Below, one piece after another: positions 56,097 through 64,000 of a stretch of DNA of 64,000 nt. Source of the DNA: Oscillospiraceae bacterium. GTDB taxonomy: Bacteria; Bacillota; Clostridia; Oscillospirales; Oscillospiraceae. The DNA lies in NCBI GenBank assembly GCA_902779945.1, contig CACZDN010000016.1:1-64000 (forward strand). Reading direction: 5' to 3'. The notes below the pieces were generated by a model that was not told the origin of the DNA, searched no databases, and saw only the letters and a program-made list of their open reading frames with translations. The position numbers and the translations under genes were made by a program. Numbering within the stretch: position 1 is the stretch's first letter; every line of letters begins with the position of its first letter.

Positions 56097-57473
56097 ATGA
56101 ACTACCTTGGCATTTCGTATGACTATCAAAACAGGCCCCCGCTGGACGAGAGCTTCATCCCCTTCGGCGTGTGGGCGAGGGCTTATCTCAAGGGTGCGGA
56201 CCGGCCCTTCCGCGTCGCGCTCGAGCGGGAGAACGGGCTGGTCTCCGTCTTCTCCTCCTTCCTCCGCGGCGAGGAGTATGCCGACGCGAACCTCCGTTAC
56301 ATGGAGCGCTACGTCAAGTTCCTGCTGTGGAGCGTGGGCGGCTGGCGCGTGACGGTCTGCGGCTGCGCGGAGACGGCGGAAAAGCTCCGGGATCTCTACC
56401 GCCCCGGCGGTGCGCGCGACTTTGACGCAAACTTTGAGTTCGACATTTTTGAAAAGCCCTTCGAGCTGGTCCTGTGCGGGGAGGAGGACTTCCCTGCCGC
56501 AAACGAGCGGGCCAGATCCATCGGCGGCCACCTTGAGGGCTGCCGCATCGGCTTCGACGCGGGCGGCTCGGACCGCAAGGTCTCCGCCGTCATCGACGGG
56601 GTGAGCGTCTATTCCGAGGAGGTCGTCTGGTTCCCCAAGCAGTCGGCAGACCCGACGTACCAGTACAACGGCATCGTCGAGGCCTTCAGGACCGCCGCCT
56701 CCAAAATGCCCCGCGTGGACGCGATCGGCGTCTCCTCCGCGGGCACCTTTGTCGGCAACAGCCCCATGGTCTCCTCCCTCTTTATCAAGGTCCCGCGTGA
56801 GCGGCGCGAGGAGGTCAAGAGCGTCTATGACCGCGCGGCGAAGGAGATCGGCCCGGATGTGCCCATCGTCGTGGCAAACGACGGGGACGTGACCGCCCTC
56901 GCCGGCGCGATGAGTCTCGGCTCCGGCGCGGTCATGGGCATCGCCATGGGCACCAGCGAGGCCGCGGGCTATGTGACAGAGGACGGCAAGATCCTCGGCT
57001 GGTTCAACGAGCTGGCCTTCGCCCCCGTCGATCTCCAGCCCGACGCGCCCCGGGACGAGTGGTCCACGGATTACGGCGTCGGCTGCAAATACTTCTCCCA
57101 GGACGCGGTCATCCGCCTCGCCCCCCGCGCGGGAATCGAGCTGGACGGCAGTCTCAGTCTCGCCGACAGACTCAAGGCGGTCCAGCGCCTCGCCGAAGAC
57201 GGACATGAGGGCGCACGGCAGATTTTTGTGACCATCGGGACCTACCTCGGCCACACCCTGCCGCTCTACGCGAGCTTCTACGATCTGCGTTATCTGCTGG
57301 TCCTGGGCCGGGTCGCCTCCGGCGTCGGCGGCGATCTGCTGATTGCGGAGTGCAACCGCGTCCTGTCCGAAGAATATCCGGAGCTCGCGGCGAAGCTCAC
57401 CGTCATGCTGCCGGACGAAAAGGCGCGCCGCGTCGGGCAGAGCATCGCGGCGGCGAGTCTGCCGGAGGTGTGA
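56097..57473 (+). CDS. ROK-like sugar kinase (ASKHA fold)
   Basis: A 458-residue protein whose N-terminal 150 residues are unrecognised and whose middle carries ASKHA motifs: GFDAGGSDRKVSAVIDG (about 153-169), VDAIGVSSAGTFVGN, PIVVANDGDVTALAGAMSLG (about 256-275) and IAMGTSEAAGYV. ROK proteins have an EGH-type zinc site; I do not see the usual CxCGxxGC cysteines, so it is an atypical member. ATG 56097 is chosen over ATG 56091 because AGGAGG then lies 8 bases away. The next gene, nagA, follows after one base, which suggests an N-acetylglucosamine or similar amino-sugar kinase. Confidence 0.8.
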   Translation: MNYLGISYDYQNRPPLDESFIPFGVWARAYLKGADRPFRVALERENGLVSVFSSFLRGEEYADANLRYMERYVKFLLWSVGGWRVTVCGCAETAEKLRDLYRPGGARDFDANFEFDIFEKPFELVLCGEEDFPAANERARSIGGHLEGCRIGFDAGGSDRKVSAVIDGVSVYSEEVVWFPKQSADPTYQYNGIVEAFRTAASKMPRVDAIGVSSAGTFVGNSPMVSSLFIKVPRERREEVKSVYDRAAKEIGPDVPIVVANDGDVTALAGAMSLGSGAVMGIAMGTSEAAGYVTEDGKILGWFNELAFAPVDLQPDAPRDEWSTDYGVGCKYFSQDAVIRLAPRAGIELDGSLSLADRLKAVQRLAEDGHEGARQIFVTIGTYLGHTLPLYASFYDLRYLLVLGRVASGVGGDLLIAECNRVLSEEYPELAAKLTVMLPDEKARRVGQSIAAASLPEV

Positions 57474-57474
57474 T

Positions 57475-58593
57475 ATGCTGTATACGAACGCCTTTGTCTT
57501 TACGCCGAGGGGCTTTGTCCGCGGCGGCTTCACGGTTGAGGGCGGACGCTTCGCGGAGGTTTTCGCGGGCGCGCGCGGCGGCGGGACCGATCTCGGCGGC
57601 GCGGCGGTGCTGCCGGGCCTTGTGGACATCCACACCCACGGGGCCGCGGGCGCGGACTTCTCCGACGGGGACGCCGAGGGGCTCAGACGCATGGCGGCGC
57701 ACCTCGCAAAGCGCGGGGTGACGAGCTTTGCGCCCACCTCCATGACCCTGCCGTACGAGACGCTGGAAAGGGCCTTCGCGACCGCGGCTGCGCTCTCCGA
57801 AAACCGGCCCGCGGGCTGCGCGCGGGTCGTGGGCATCCATATGGAGGGTCCCTACTTCTCCGAAAAGAAAAAAGGCGCGCAGAACGCCGCGTACCTGAGG
57901 CTGCCCGATGCAAAGGGCTTTCGCCGGCTGTACGAGGGCTGCGGCGGTCTTGTGCGCATCGTGGACGTGGCCCCGGAGCTCGAGGGTGCGGCGGCGTTCA
58001 CCGAGGCGGCAAAGAAGCTCTGCACCGTCTCGGTCGCGCACACGGACGCAGATTACGACGAGGCCGCGGCGGTCTTTGAGGCAGGGGCGACGCATCTGAC
58101 TCACCTCTTCAACGCCATGCCCGGCATCCACCACCGCAAGCCCGGCGTCATCGGCGCGGCCTCGGAGCGCGAAAGCGTCGCCGCGGAGCTCATCTGCGAC
58201 GGGCTGCACGTCCATCCCAGCGCCGTGCGCATGGCCTTCCGCCTCTTCCCCGGGCGCGTGTGCCTGATCTCGGACTCCCTGCGCTGCTGCGGAATGCCGG
58301 ACGGGGAGTACGAGCTCGGCGGCCAGCAGGTCTTTCTCTCCGGCGGCGTTGCGCGGCTTCGGGACGGCACCATTGCCGGCGCGGCCTCCGACCTCTACCG
58401 GGATATGCAGAACGCCGTCGCCTTCGGCATTCCCCGCGAGGAGGCGATCCTGGCGGCGACGATACGCCCCGCCCGGGAGATCGGCCGCGGGGATGAGATC
58501 GGCTCCATCGAGCAGGGCAAGCTCGCCGACTTTGTGCTGTGCGACGAGGCCCTCAACGCCCGCGCAGTCTACATCGGCGGGGAACGGGTATAG
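57475..58593 (+). CDS. nagA: N-acetylglucosamine-6-phosphate deacetylase
   Basis: A 372-residue amidohydrolase that converts GlcNAc-6-P to glucosamine-6-P and acetate. The metal and catalytic residues are visible: H53 and H55 in VDIHTHGAAG, E124 in HMEGPYFS, a His in SVAHTDADYDEA, HLFNAMPGIHHRKPGVIGAA, DGLHVHPSAVRMAF and the catalytic D267 in LISDSLRCCGMPDG. GGAGG lies in the end of the upstream kinase gene, one base away, so the two are co-translated. No nagB is in the window. Confidence 0.95.
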   Translation: MLYTNAFVFTPRGFVRGGFTVEGGRFAEVFAGARGGGTDLGGAAVLPGLVDIHTHGAAGADFSDGDAEGLRRMAAHLAKRGVTSFAPTSMTLPYETLERAFATAAALSENRPAGCARVVGIHMEGPYFSEKKKGAQNAAYLRLPDAKGFRRLYEGCGGLVRIVDVAPELEGAAAFTEAAKKLCTVSVAHTDADYDEAAAVFEAGATHLTHLFNAMPGIHHRKPGVIGAASERESVAAELICDGLHVHPSAVRMAFRLFPGRVCLISDSLRCCGMPDGEYELGGQQVFLSGGVARLRDGTIAGAASDLYRDMQNAVAFGIPREEAILAATIRPAREIGRGDEIGSIEQGKLADFVLCDEALNARAVYIGGERV

Positions 58594-58621
58594 ACCCGCC
58601 TGCCCGGCGATATGGCTATAA

Positions 58622-58668
58622 AAACGTATGGCGAATTCGTGAAAGCTACGAATTCGCCATACGTTTTA
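58622..58668. terminator. Perfect 20-bp hairpin between nagA and aroQ
   Basis: AAAACGTATGGCGAATTCGT / ACGAATTCGCCATACGTTTT around a 7-base loop. It can terminate both converging operons; same pattern as 4490-4534. Confidence 0.75.
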
Positions 58669-58770
58669 TGTTTTGCACGTTACAGGGTTCTGCCGGGATT
58701 CTCCGGGCGCCTGGGGACGGCGCGTCTTTTTCGGCGTTGCGAAGGCGGTGAGCCCTCTGCACGTCCGGTC

Positions 58771-59217
58771 TCAGACGTTTTCGTTTCCCTCGAGATAGTC
58801 CTTGAGAAACAGGATCGCCTGGCGATAGCCCTCGAAGCCGAGACCGATGTAGCGCTTGATGCAGGCGAGGCCCGCATAGGAGATCTGCCGGAAGCTCTCG
58901 CGTCTGGAGACATCCGAGATATGCACCTCCACAGCCGGGAGCTGTACGGCCTTGAGCGCGTCCAGGATGGCGACGCTGGTGTGGGTATAGGCGGCGGGGT
59001 TGATGACGATGCCGTCGATCCTGCCGTAAGCGCCCTGGATCGCGTCGACGATCGCGCCCTCGTGGTTGGACTGAAAAAGCTCGACCTCGATGCCCTCCGC
59101 CCGGCAGCTCTCGCGGATGAAATCCTCGAGCGCGCGGAAGTCCTGCCTGCCGTAGATGTCCGGCTCACGCAGGCCCAGAAGGTTCAGATTCGGCCCGTTG
59201 ATGACCAGAAATTTCAT
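58771..59217 (-). CDS. aroQ: 3-Dehydroquinate dehydratase, type II
   Basis: A 148-residue shikimate-pathway enzyme removing water from 3-dehydroquinate. Seen: VINGPNLNLLGLREPDIYG with the catalytic Tyr, FQSNHEGAIVDAI, VINPAAYTHTSVAILDAL and VEVHISDVSRRESFRQISY. Normal length. It overlaps the aroE/K stop by four bases (ATGA) and is the last gene of the aro operon. Confidence 0.97.
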   Translation of the reverse strand: MKFLVINGPNLNLLGLREPDIYGRQDFRALEDFIRESCRAEGIEVELFQSNHEGAIVDAIQGAYGRIDGIVINPAAYTHTSVAILDALKAVQLPAVEVHISDVSRRESFRQISYAGLACIKRYIGLGFEGYRQAILFLKDYLEGNENV

Positions 59218-60437
59218 GTCAGCGCCTCCAGAACGGCGTTCGCCGTCTCCTCCGGCGTACCCGTGTTATCGATCGTATAGTCGGCAAACTTCTCATACAG
59301 GGGCCTGCGCCTTTCGTACATTGCCTTCAGGTCCCCGTTCTGCGACAGGGGTCTCCCCTCCCGCGCGAGTTTTTCGAGCGGCCTCGTCAGGCAGACGATG
59401 ACGCCGTTCTGGTGCAGGAGCGGATAGTTCTCGCTTCGGGTGACGCAGCCGCCGCCGGTGGAGAGCACGATTCCGGAGCGCTTGCCGAGCTCGGACAGGA
59501 TGGCGGTCTCGCGCCGGCGAAAGCCCGCCTCCCCCTCCCTCTCGAAGATGGCGGGGATCCTCATGCCCGCGGCCCGCTCGAGCTCCCGGTCCGCCTCGAC
59601 GCAGGGGCGGTCCAGCTTTCGCGCGAGTATCCTGCCGACGGTGGACTTGCCGCAGCCCGGCATCCCGATCAGGATGATGTTCTGCATGGAGCGGGAGAGC
59701 TTCCCGGTAATGCGCGCAAGCTCACTGTCGGGGAGCGTATGGCCCAGATAGATCTCCGCGCTGCGCTTGGCCTGCGCCACCAGCATCGTGAGACCACCGG
59801 CGCAGGGGATGCCGCGGGATTCCGCCTGCATAAGCAGAGCGGTGCGGGCGGGGTTATACACCACGTCCAGCACAGCCTCGAGCTTTGGGAAGGCGGAGAG
59901 CTCCACAGGACTGACACCGTTTTTCGGGTACATGCCCACGGGCGTGGCGTTGACGAGGAGGCGCGCGTCCGCGTGGCGGCCGAGATTTTCATAATTGTCC
60001 TCACCGCTGCGGGAGATGGGGACGACCTGCGCCCCGCGCCCGCGCAGGACCGCGCAGACCGTGACAGACGCGCCGCCGGTGCCGAGGACCAGGGCCTTTT
60101 TCCCCTCGATGCTGCCCGGCACGGTCCTGTCAAGCAGGGTCTCAAAGCCGAAGGCGTCCGTGTTGTCGCCGAAGATCGTCCCGTCCGGGCGCCTGAGCAG
60201 GGTGTTGACGCTGCCGATGGCGCGGGCCGTGTCCGACAGCTCGCTGCAGAGCGGGATCACGGTCTTTTTATACGGGATGGTGACGTTCAGGCCGTGCCAG
60301 TCCCCCTCCCGGACGAAGGCCTCCACCTCGTCGGGGGCCTTCTCGTAGAGCTTGTATTCGTAATCGGCCAGCTCCGCATGGATCTGCGGGGAGTAGCTGT
60401 GGCCGAGCTTTTCGCCGAGCAGTCCGCAGCGCATCAT
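59214..60437 (-). CDS. aroE-aroK: Fused shikimate dehydrogenase - shikimate kinase
   Basis: A 407-residue bifunctional protein. Residues 1-250 are AroE (GLLGEKLGHSYSPQIHAELA, NVTIPYKK with catalytic Lys, DNTDAFGFETLL with Asp, VLGTGGASVTVCAVLRGRG for NADP). Residues 251-407 are AroK (GMPGCGKSTVGRILARKL at 258-275, EADRELE, FRRRETAILSELG, STGGGCVTR). The two activities follow each other in the pathway (3-dehydroshikimate to shikimate to shikimate-3-P). The fusion junction SMQNIILIG still carries the Met of a free kinase. ATG 60437 overlaps the pheA stop. A naturally fused form is known in some Clostridia. Confidence 0.95.
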   Translation of the reverse strand: MMRCGLLGEKLGHSYSPQIHAELADYEYKLYEKAPDEVEAFVREGDWHGLNVTIPYKKTVIPLCSELSDTARAIGSVNTLLRRPDGTIFGDNTDAFGFETLLDRTVPGSIEGKKALVLGTGGASVTVCAVLRGRGAQVVPISRSGEDNYENLGRHADARLLVNATPVGMYPKNGVSPVELSAFPKLEAVLDVVYNPARTALLMQAESRGIPCAGGLTMLVAQAKRSAEIYLGHTLPDSELARITGKLSRSMQNIILIGMPGCGKSTVGRILARKLDRPCVEADRELERAAGMRIPAIFEREGEAGFRRRETAILSELGKRSGIVLSTGGGCVTRSENYPLLHQNGVIVCLTRPLEKLAREGRPLSQNGDLKAMYERRRPLYEKFADYTIDNTGTPEETANAVLEALT

Positions 60438-61576
60438 ATCACCTCACTGTAGCTTCCGAGATATTCGTACTCGTCCGTGAGCTCGCCGAGCTCGCCCATG
60501 AGCTGGATGAAGCGCGGGGAGTAGACGGAGGTATCGAAGTCAAAATAGAACATGAACTCAAAGCTGCGCTCCGGCATGGGGCGGCTCTCGAGCTTGGTCA
60601 GGTTGATGCCCAGGGCGTTGAAGCGCGAGAGCAGGCGGTAGAGGGAGCCCGGCTCATGCGGCAGCACCACCATGAGACTGGTGCGGTTCGCGCCGGGGTA
60701 GATCTCCAGCTCCCGCGAGATGCAGATGAAGCGGGTATAGTTGTTGCCGGAGTCCTGCACGTCGCTTTTCAGAATGTCCAGCCCGTAGAGCCTGCTGCAC
60801 GCGCGCGATGAGAGGGCCGCGATGCCGGGCTCCGTGGACTCCGCTGCCATCTTCGCGGCGAGGGCCGTGTTCTCGCAGGGGATGACCTTGACCTTCGGCA
60901 TGGTCTGGAGGAAGGCCGCGCACTGGGCGATGGCCTGGGGGTGGGAATAGATCTCCCGGATGTCCTCCGGCTTCGTGCCGGGGCGGACGAGCAGGTTGTG
61001 GTCCACCTTCACGCGGACCGAGCGCACGATGCGAAAGTCGTGCTTTCTCATCAGATCGTACACCGCGTTGACCGTACCGGCGGTGCTGTTTTCAACCGGG
61101 ATCACGCCGTAGCGGCAGAGGCCCTTTTCGATGGCGGAGAAGACCGCGTCGAAGGTGGAGAAATAGAAGATATTTGGCCTTGCGAAGAGCTTCTCGCAGG
61201 CGATGCCCGAATAGGCCCCCTCCACGCCCTGGCAGGCAACCATGGCGGTCTCGGGGAAGAGCTGCGGCGTATCCCTGAGCGCCTTCTCGATGGCGAGGGT
61301 CTCCGCGCTCTGCGGGTTCAAAATGCGGTTCTGGCGGCTGCGCGACAGCTCCATGATGAGCGAGAAGAGAGCCGAGGTATACTCGCGCAGCTCCTCCGGG
61401 CTCTGCTCCTCCACGGCTCTGAGCTTCTCCTTCTCCCGGCGCAGGTCGAGCACGCGCATCCCGTTTGCCTGCTTCCAGAGGGCGATGTCCGCGGCAACGC
61501 CCATGCGCTCTGCAAAGAGGCGGACAAGCTCGCTGTCGATACGGTCGAGCTCCTGCCGGTATTCCTTCAACTCCAT
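60434..61576 (-). CDS. pheA: Bifunctional chorismate mutase - prephenate dehydratase
   Basis: A 380-residue P-protein. Residues 1-90 form an AroQ-type chorismate mutase (MELKEYRQELDRIDSELVRL, ELSRSRQNRIL), about 110-290 the dehydratase (GVEGAYSGIACEKLF, VIPVENSTAGTVNAVYDLM, and NNYTRFICI with the catalytic Thr-Arg-Phe), and about 300-375 an ACT domain (EPGSLYRLLSRFNALGINLT, LESRPMPER) for feedback inhibition by phenylalanine. It makes phenylpyruvate from chorismate. It begins three bases after the aroC stop and overlaps aroE/K. Confidence 0.97.
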   Translation of the reverse strand: MELKEYRQELDRIDSELVRLFAERMGVAADIALWKQANGMRVLDLRREKEKLRAVEEQSPEELREYTSALFSLIMELSRSRQNRILNPQSAETLAIEKALRDTPQLFPETAMVACQGVEGAYSGIACEKLFARPNIFYFSTFDAVFSAIEKGLCRYGVIPVENSTAGTVNAVYDLMRKHDFRIVRSVRVKVDHNLLVRPGTKPEDIREIYSHPQAIAQCAAFLQTMPKVKVIPCENTALAAKMAAESTEPGIAALSSRACSRLYGLDILKSDVQDSGNNYTRFICISRELEIYPGANRTSLMVVLPHEPGSLYRLLSRFNALGINLTKLESRPMPERSFEFMFYFDFDTSVYSPRFIQLMGELGELTDEYEYLGSYSEVI

Positions 61577-61579
61577 TTG

Positions 61580-62635
61580 TCAGTCCTCCATGAAATCATA
61601 GATTGCGAGGGAAGCCGCGGCCTCGATGACCGGTACCGCGCGCGGGACGATGCAGGGGTCGTGCCTGCCGGTGATGCGAAGCTCCTCCTCTGTGAGAGTC
61701 TGCAGATTGACGCTCCGCTGTGCTTTTGCAATGGACGGCGTGGGCTTGACGGCCACGCGGAACACCACCGGCATCCCGTTCGAGATGCCGCCGAGGATGC
61801 CGCCGGCGTTGTTCGTAAGGGCTTCGACGCGCCCCTCCCGTATGCAGTAGGCGTCGTTATTGTCACTGCCGCGCAGGTTCGCGGCGGAAAAGCCCGCTCC
61901 GAACTCGAGTCCCTTGACCGCGGGCACGGCGAAGAGCACGCGGGCAAGCTGGTTTTCGAGCCCGTCGAACATCGGCTCGCCCACCCCGGCGGGCAGGCCG
62001 CGGACCACGCACTCGATCACGCCGCCGACGGAGTCCCCGTCCGCACGGGCACTTTGGATCGCCGCGCGCATCTTCTCACCTGCGGCATCGTCGACGACGG
62101 GAAATTCCTTCCCTGCGACCGACGCCTCGAAGGGGCTTCGATCCCAAATCCCGGCGATGGCCGCGATGCGCGCGTCCACCGTGACGCCGCGCCTTTCGAG
62201 TATCTTTTTGAGGATCCCGCCCGCGACACAGAGCGGCGCAGTCAGCCTCCCGGAGAAGTGCCCGCCGCCGCTGCAGTCCTGAAAGCCGCCGTATTTTACC
62301 TCCGCCGTGTAGTCGGCGTGGCCGGGGCGCGGCATGATCCTGAGCTGCGAATAGTCCTTCGGGCGCGTATTAGCGTTCCGGATGACCGCCGTGAGCGGCG
62401 CGCCGCAGGTGAAGCCGTCCTTGAGCCCGCAGAGAAATTCCGGCCTGTCCTCCTCCCTGCGGGGGGTGGACCAGTCGTTCCGGCCCGGGGCGCGGCGGTT
62501 CAGAAAGAGCTGGAGCGCGTCCAGGTCCACGGGGATGCCGGCGGGCAGCCCGTCCAGCGTCATGCCGACCGCCTCCGAATGGCTCTGGCCGAAGATGCTC
62601 AGCCGCAGTCTTTGTCCGATAAAGGTACTGCTCAT
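61580..62635 (-). CDS. aroC: Chorismate synthase
   Basis: A 351-residue FMN-dependent enzyme converting EPSP to chorismate. Seen: RLSIFGQSHSEAVGMTLDGL, GGHFSGRLTAPLCVAGGIL, GDSVGGVIECVVRGLPAGVG and GRHDPCIVPRAVPVIEAAA near the end. ATG 62635 is preceded by GGAGG at 8 bases; an in-frame ATG three codons earlier (62644) is less well placed. It overlaps the aroA stop by four bases (ATGA). Confidence 0.97.
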   Translation of the reverse strand: MSSTFIGQRLRLSIFGQSHSEAVGMTLDGLPAGIPVDLDALQLFLNRRAPGRNDWSTPRREEDRPEFLCGLKDGFTCGAPLTAVIRNANTRPKDYSQLRIMPRPGHADYTAEVKYGGFQDCSGGGHFSGRLTAPLCVAGGILKKILERRGVTVDARIAAIAGIWDRSPFEASVAGKEFPVVDDAAGEKMRAAIQSARADGDSVGGVIECVVRGLPAGVGEPMFDGLENQLARVLFAVPAVKGLEFGAGFSAANLRGSDNNDAYCIREGRVEALTNNAGGILGGISNGMPVVFRVAVKPTPSIAKAQRSVNLQTLTEEELRITGRHDPCIVPRAVPVIEAAASLAIYDFMED

Positions 62636-63894
62636 CTCGCGCACCTCCAGAAGTCCTCCCAGAAAGCGGGATAGGATTTTTGTACACAGTGTGCGCCGCC
62701 GATCGTTACGCTCTCACGGCACAGGCCGGCGGCGACGGCGGCGCTCATGGCAATGCGGTGATCGTTGCAGGAATCGACCCAACCGCCGCGAAGTCCGCCT
62801 GTCCCGTGGATAACGAGGCCATCGGGCAGTTCCTCCACCGCCCCGCCGACGTCGCTTATCAGCTTTGCCGTCGTTTGCAGACGGTCGGACTCCTTCATGC
62901 GAAGCCGTGCCGCGTTGATGATGCGCGTGTTCCCCGCCGCCCCGCAGGCAAGCACCGACAGGACCGGAACTAGATCAGGGATGTCGGCGGCGTCAATGGT
63001 GACAGGCCGCAGCTCCGTGCGCCGTACTGTCACCTCGCCCCCGGAGGCTTCGACCGAAGCGCCGAACTGTCTTAATATGTCCAGAACGGCCATGTCCCCC
63101 TGGGCAGAGCGGAGATTCAGCCCACGCACGGTGACGCCCTTTTCACTCAGCGCGCCCATGCAGAGGAAGAAGGCGGCGTTGGACCAGTCCCCTTCCACGC
63201 GCAGGATGCCGGGCAGCGTAAAACGCTGTGAGCCGGGGACGCGCCAGCTCTGTCCCTCCCGCTCGAGCCGGACGCCGGAGAGCGTGAGGGCGTCCTCCGT
63301 CAGGCGTATATAGCCCGCGGATTCCAGCGTCCCCTCCACCGTGACCGTGCTGTCGCCTTCAAGCCGCGGCAGGGCCATCAGCAGACCGGAGAAATACTGG
63401 CTGGACACGTCCCCCGGCAGGCTGTACGTCCCGCTTTTGAGCTGTCCGCCGAAGCACAGCCAGCTTCCGTCCCGGGAAATCGCCATCCCGTGGGCGCGCA
63501 GGACGTCTTCATAGACCTGCATGGGCCGCTCGGGCAGGCGTCCTTCCATTTCGAAATACCCGGAAACGCCCAGTGCCCCGGCCACGGGGAGCAGGAAGCG
63601 CAGCGTCGAGCCGCTCTCCCCGCAGGGGAGCAGACCGCCGCCGACAGGCTTTTGAACGGGCGTGACACGGATGCGGCGTCCGCTCGTTTCGATCCCCGCG
63701 CCGAGCGCTTTGAGGCACTTCGCCGTGGCGAGGATGTCCCTGGAGAAGCCGTCGATCAGAAGCGTTGTTTTCTCCGACCCCAGCGCGGCGCAGATCAGCA
63801 GGCGGTGGGCAACGGATTTGGAGGAGGGAATGCAGACTTCGCCCGCACAGGGCCCCGGTGTCAGCCTGACAGAAAAACTGCGTTCCTTCTTCAT
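62632..63894 (-). CDS. aroA: 3-Phosphoshikimate 1-carboxyvinyltransferase (EPSP synthase)
   Basis: A 420-residue enzyme joining shikimate-3-P and PEP. Seen: CIPSSKSVAHRLLICAALGS (Lys/Ser site), GESGSTLRFLLPVAGALG, DGSWLCFGGQLKSGTYSLPG with VSSQYFSGLLMALP, ADIPDLVPVLSVLACGA with catalytic Asp and RMKESDRLQTTAKLI. The start is ATG 63894, 10 bases after GGAGG; the aroB stop overlaps it (ATGA), which also argues against the upstream ATG 63915. Length is normal. Confidence 0.96.
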   Translation of the reverse strand: MKKERSFSVRLTPGPCAGEVCIPSSKSVAHRLLICAALGSEKTTLLIDGFSRDILATAKCLKALGAGIETSGRRIRVTPVQKPVGGGLLPCGESGSTLRFLLPVAGALGVSGYFEMEGRLPERPMQVYEDVLRAHGMAISRDGSWLCFGGQLKSGTYSLPGDVSSQYFSGLLMALPRLEGDSTVTVEGTLESAGYIRLTEDALTLSGVRLEREGQSWRVPGSQRFTLPGILRVEGDWSNAAFFLCMGALSEKGVTVRGLNLRSAQGDMAVLDILRQFGASVEASGGEVTVRRTELRPVTIDAADIPDLVPVLSVLACGAAGNTRIINAARLRMKESDRLQTTAKLISDVGGAVEELPDGLVIHGTGGLRGGWVDSCNDHRIAMSAAVAAGLCRESVTIGGAHCVQKSYPAFWEDFWRCAR

Positions 63895-64000
63895 CTCAGC
63901 CCCGCCTCCAGCCATTTGTACGCCTCCTCCGCCGTCAGGGGGAGGATATCGCAGGAGCCGATCGCGCGCGGCACGATCAGGTGCAGCCTGCCGCCGGAAA
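63891..64000 (-). CDS. aroB: 3-Dehydroquinate synthase, C-terminal fragment (runs off the window)
   Basis: The minus strand from 64000 to 63891 reads the last 35 residues, SGGRLHLIVPRAIGSCDILP and then LTAEEAYKWLEAGLR, followed by TGA. This matches the LxLVLPxxIGxxxxxxV-type end of AroB, and the position at the head of an aro operon fits. The TGA overlaps the aroA ATG by four bases. Most of the gene is outside the window, so the assignment rests on a short tail and context. Confidence 0.7.
   Translation of the reverse strand, partial: SGGRLHLIVPRAIGSCDILPLTAEEAYKWLEAGLR

Overview
The window looks like a chromosomal segment from a GC-rich, anaerobic, endospore-lineage member of the Clostridia, probably Oscillospiraceae-like. 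The evidence is the start of a pyruvate:ferredoxin oxidoreductase gene, a class III fructose-1,6-bisphosphatase, SpoIIP, a SpoVB-type flippase, YerC, a rubredoxin-first (reverse) rubrerythrin, a DUF975 membrane protein and strong AGGAGG ribosome sites with frequent TTG/GTG starts. The genus is inference. I see no phage, plasmid, CRISPR array, rRNA or transposase gene.

Layout. 1-4.7 kb: 5' end of nifJ (minus), a zinc-ribbon membrane protein, repeat elements, DUF975 and DUF1624 membrane proteins, and a secreted protein with an extreme Asp/Tyr/Gly tail. 4.7-11.5 kb: HerA-like ATPase, cdsA, then a minus-strand three-gene module (VTC polyphosphate polymerase, DUF4956, surface DUF4353 protein) and a DUF6465-type small protein. 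11.7-16 kb: secreted and membrane hypotheticals, a four-tRNA operon (Val, Phe, Gly, Cys), hslO, a methyltransferase and yerC. 16-19.7 kb: NfeD/SPFH pair, a hexokinase bracketed by two repeat elements, and a small multidrug-export family protein. 19.8-25 kb: Zn/Cd-type P-ATPase, HMA protein and a divergent ArsR-AraC fusion regulator; fabG-like and plsC; an S24-like protein with Ser replaced by Cys. 25-32 kb: a large FeS/FAD oxidoreductase and a ferric-type ABC importer. 32-41.9 kb: small stress-like protein, clostripain-family protease, galM, PfkB kinase, nitroreductase, fbp, glycosyltransferase. 42-45 kb: an Xre regulator/membrane protein pair behind a striking double operator, and a GntR-ABC operon. 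45-51 kb: S4 protein, HU, flippase, FAD dehydrogenase with a hairpin leader, and a zinc-ribbon/TPR/YD protein. 51.6-58.6 kb: spoIIP, reverse rubrerythrin with a compact rubredoxin, OPT transporter, ROK-like kinase with nagA. 58.7-64 kb: a translationally coupled aromatic amino-acid operon aroB-aroA-aroC-pheA-aroE/K-aroQ.

A dispersed, non-coding, MITE-like repeat of about 165 bp occurs nine times, in two subfamilies whose central hairpins differ by compensating base changes. Copies end genes (their first bases are TAA), carry a ribosome-site-like AGGAG, and sit at regulatory boundaries; I consider this the most interesting unexplained structure in the window. Other candidates are a perfect 25-bp inverted repeat enclosing the promoter of the Xre operon and the VTC/DUF4956/DUF4353 surface module.
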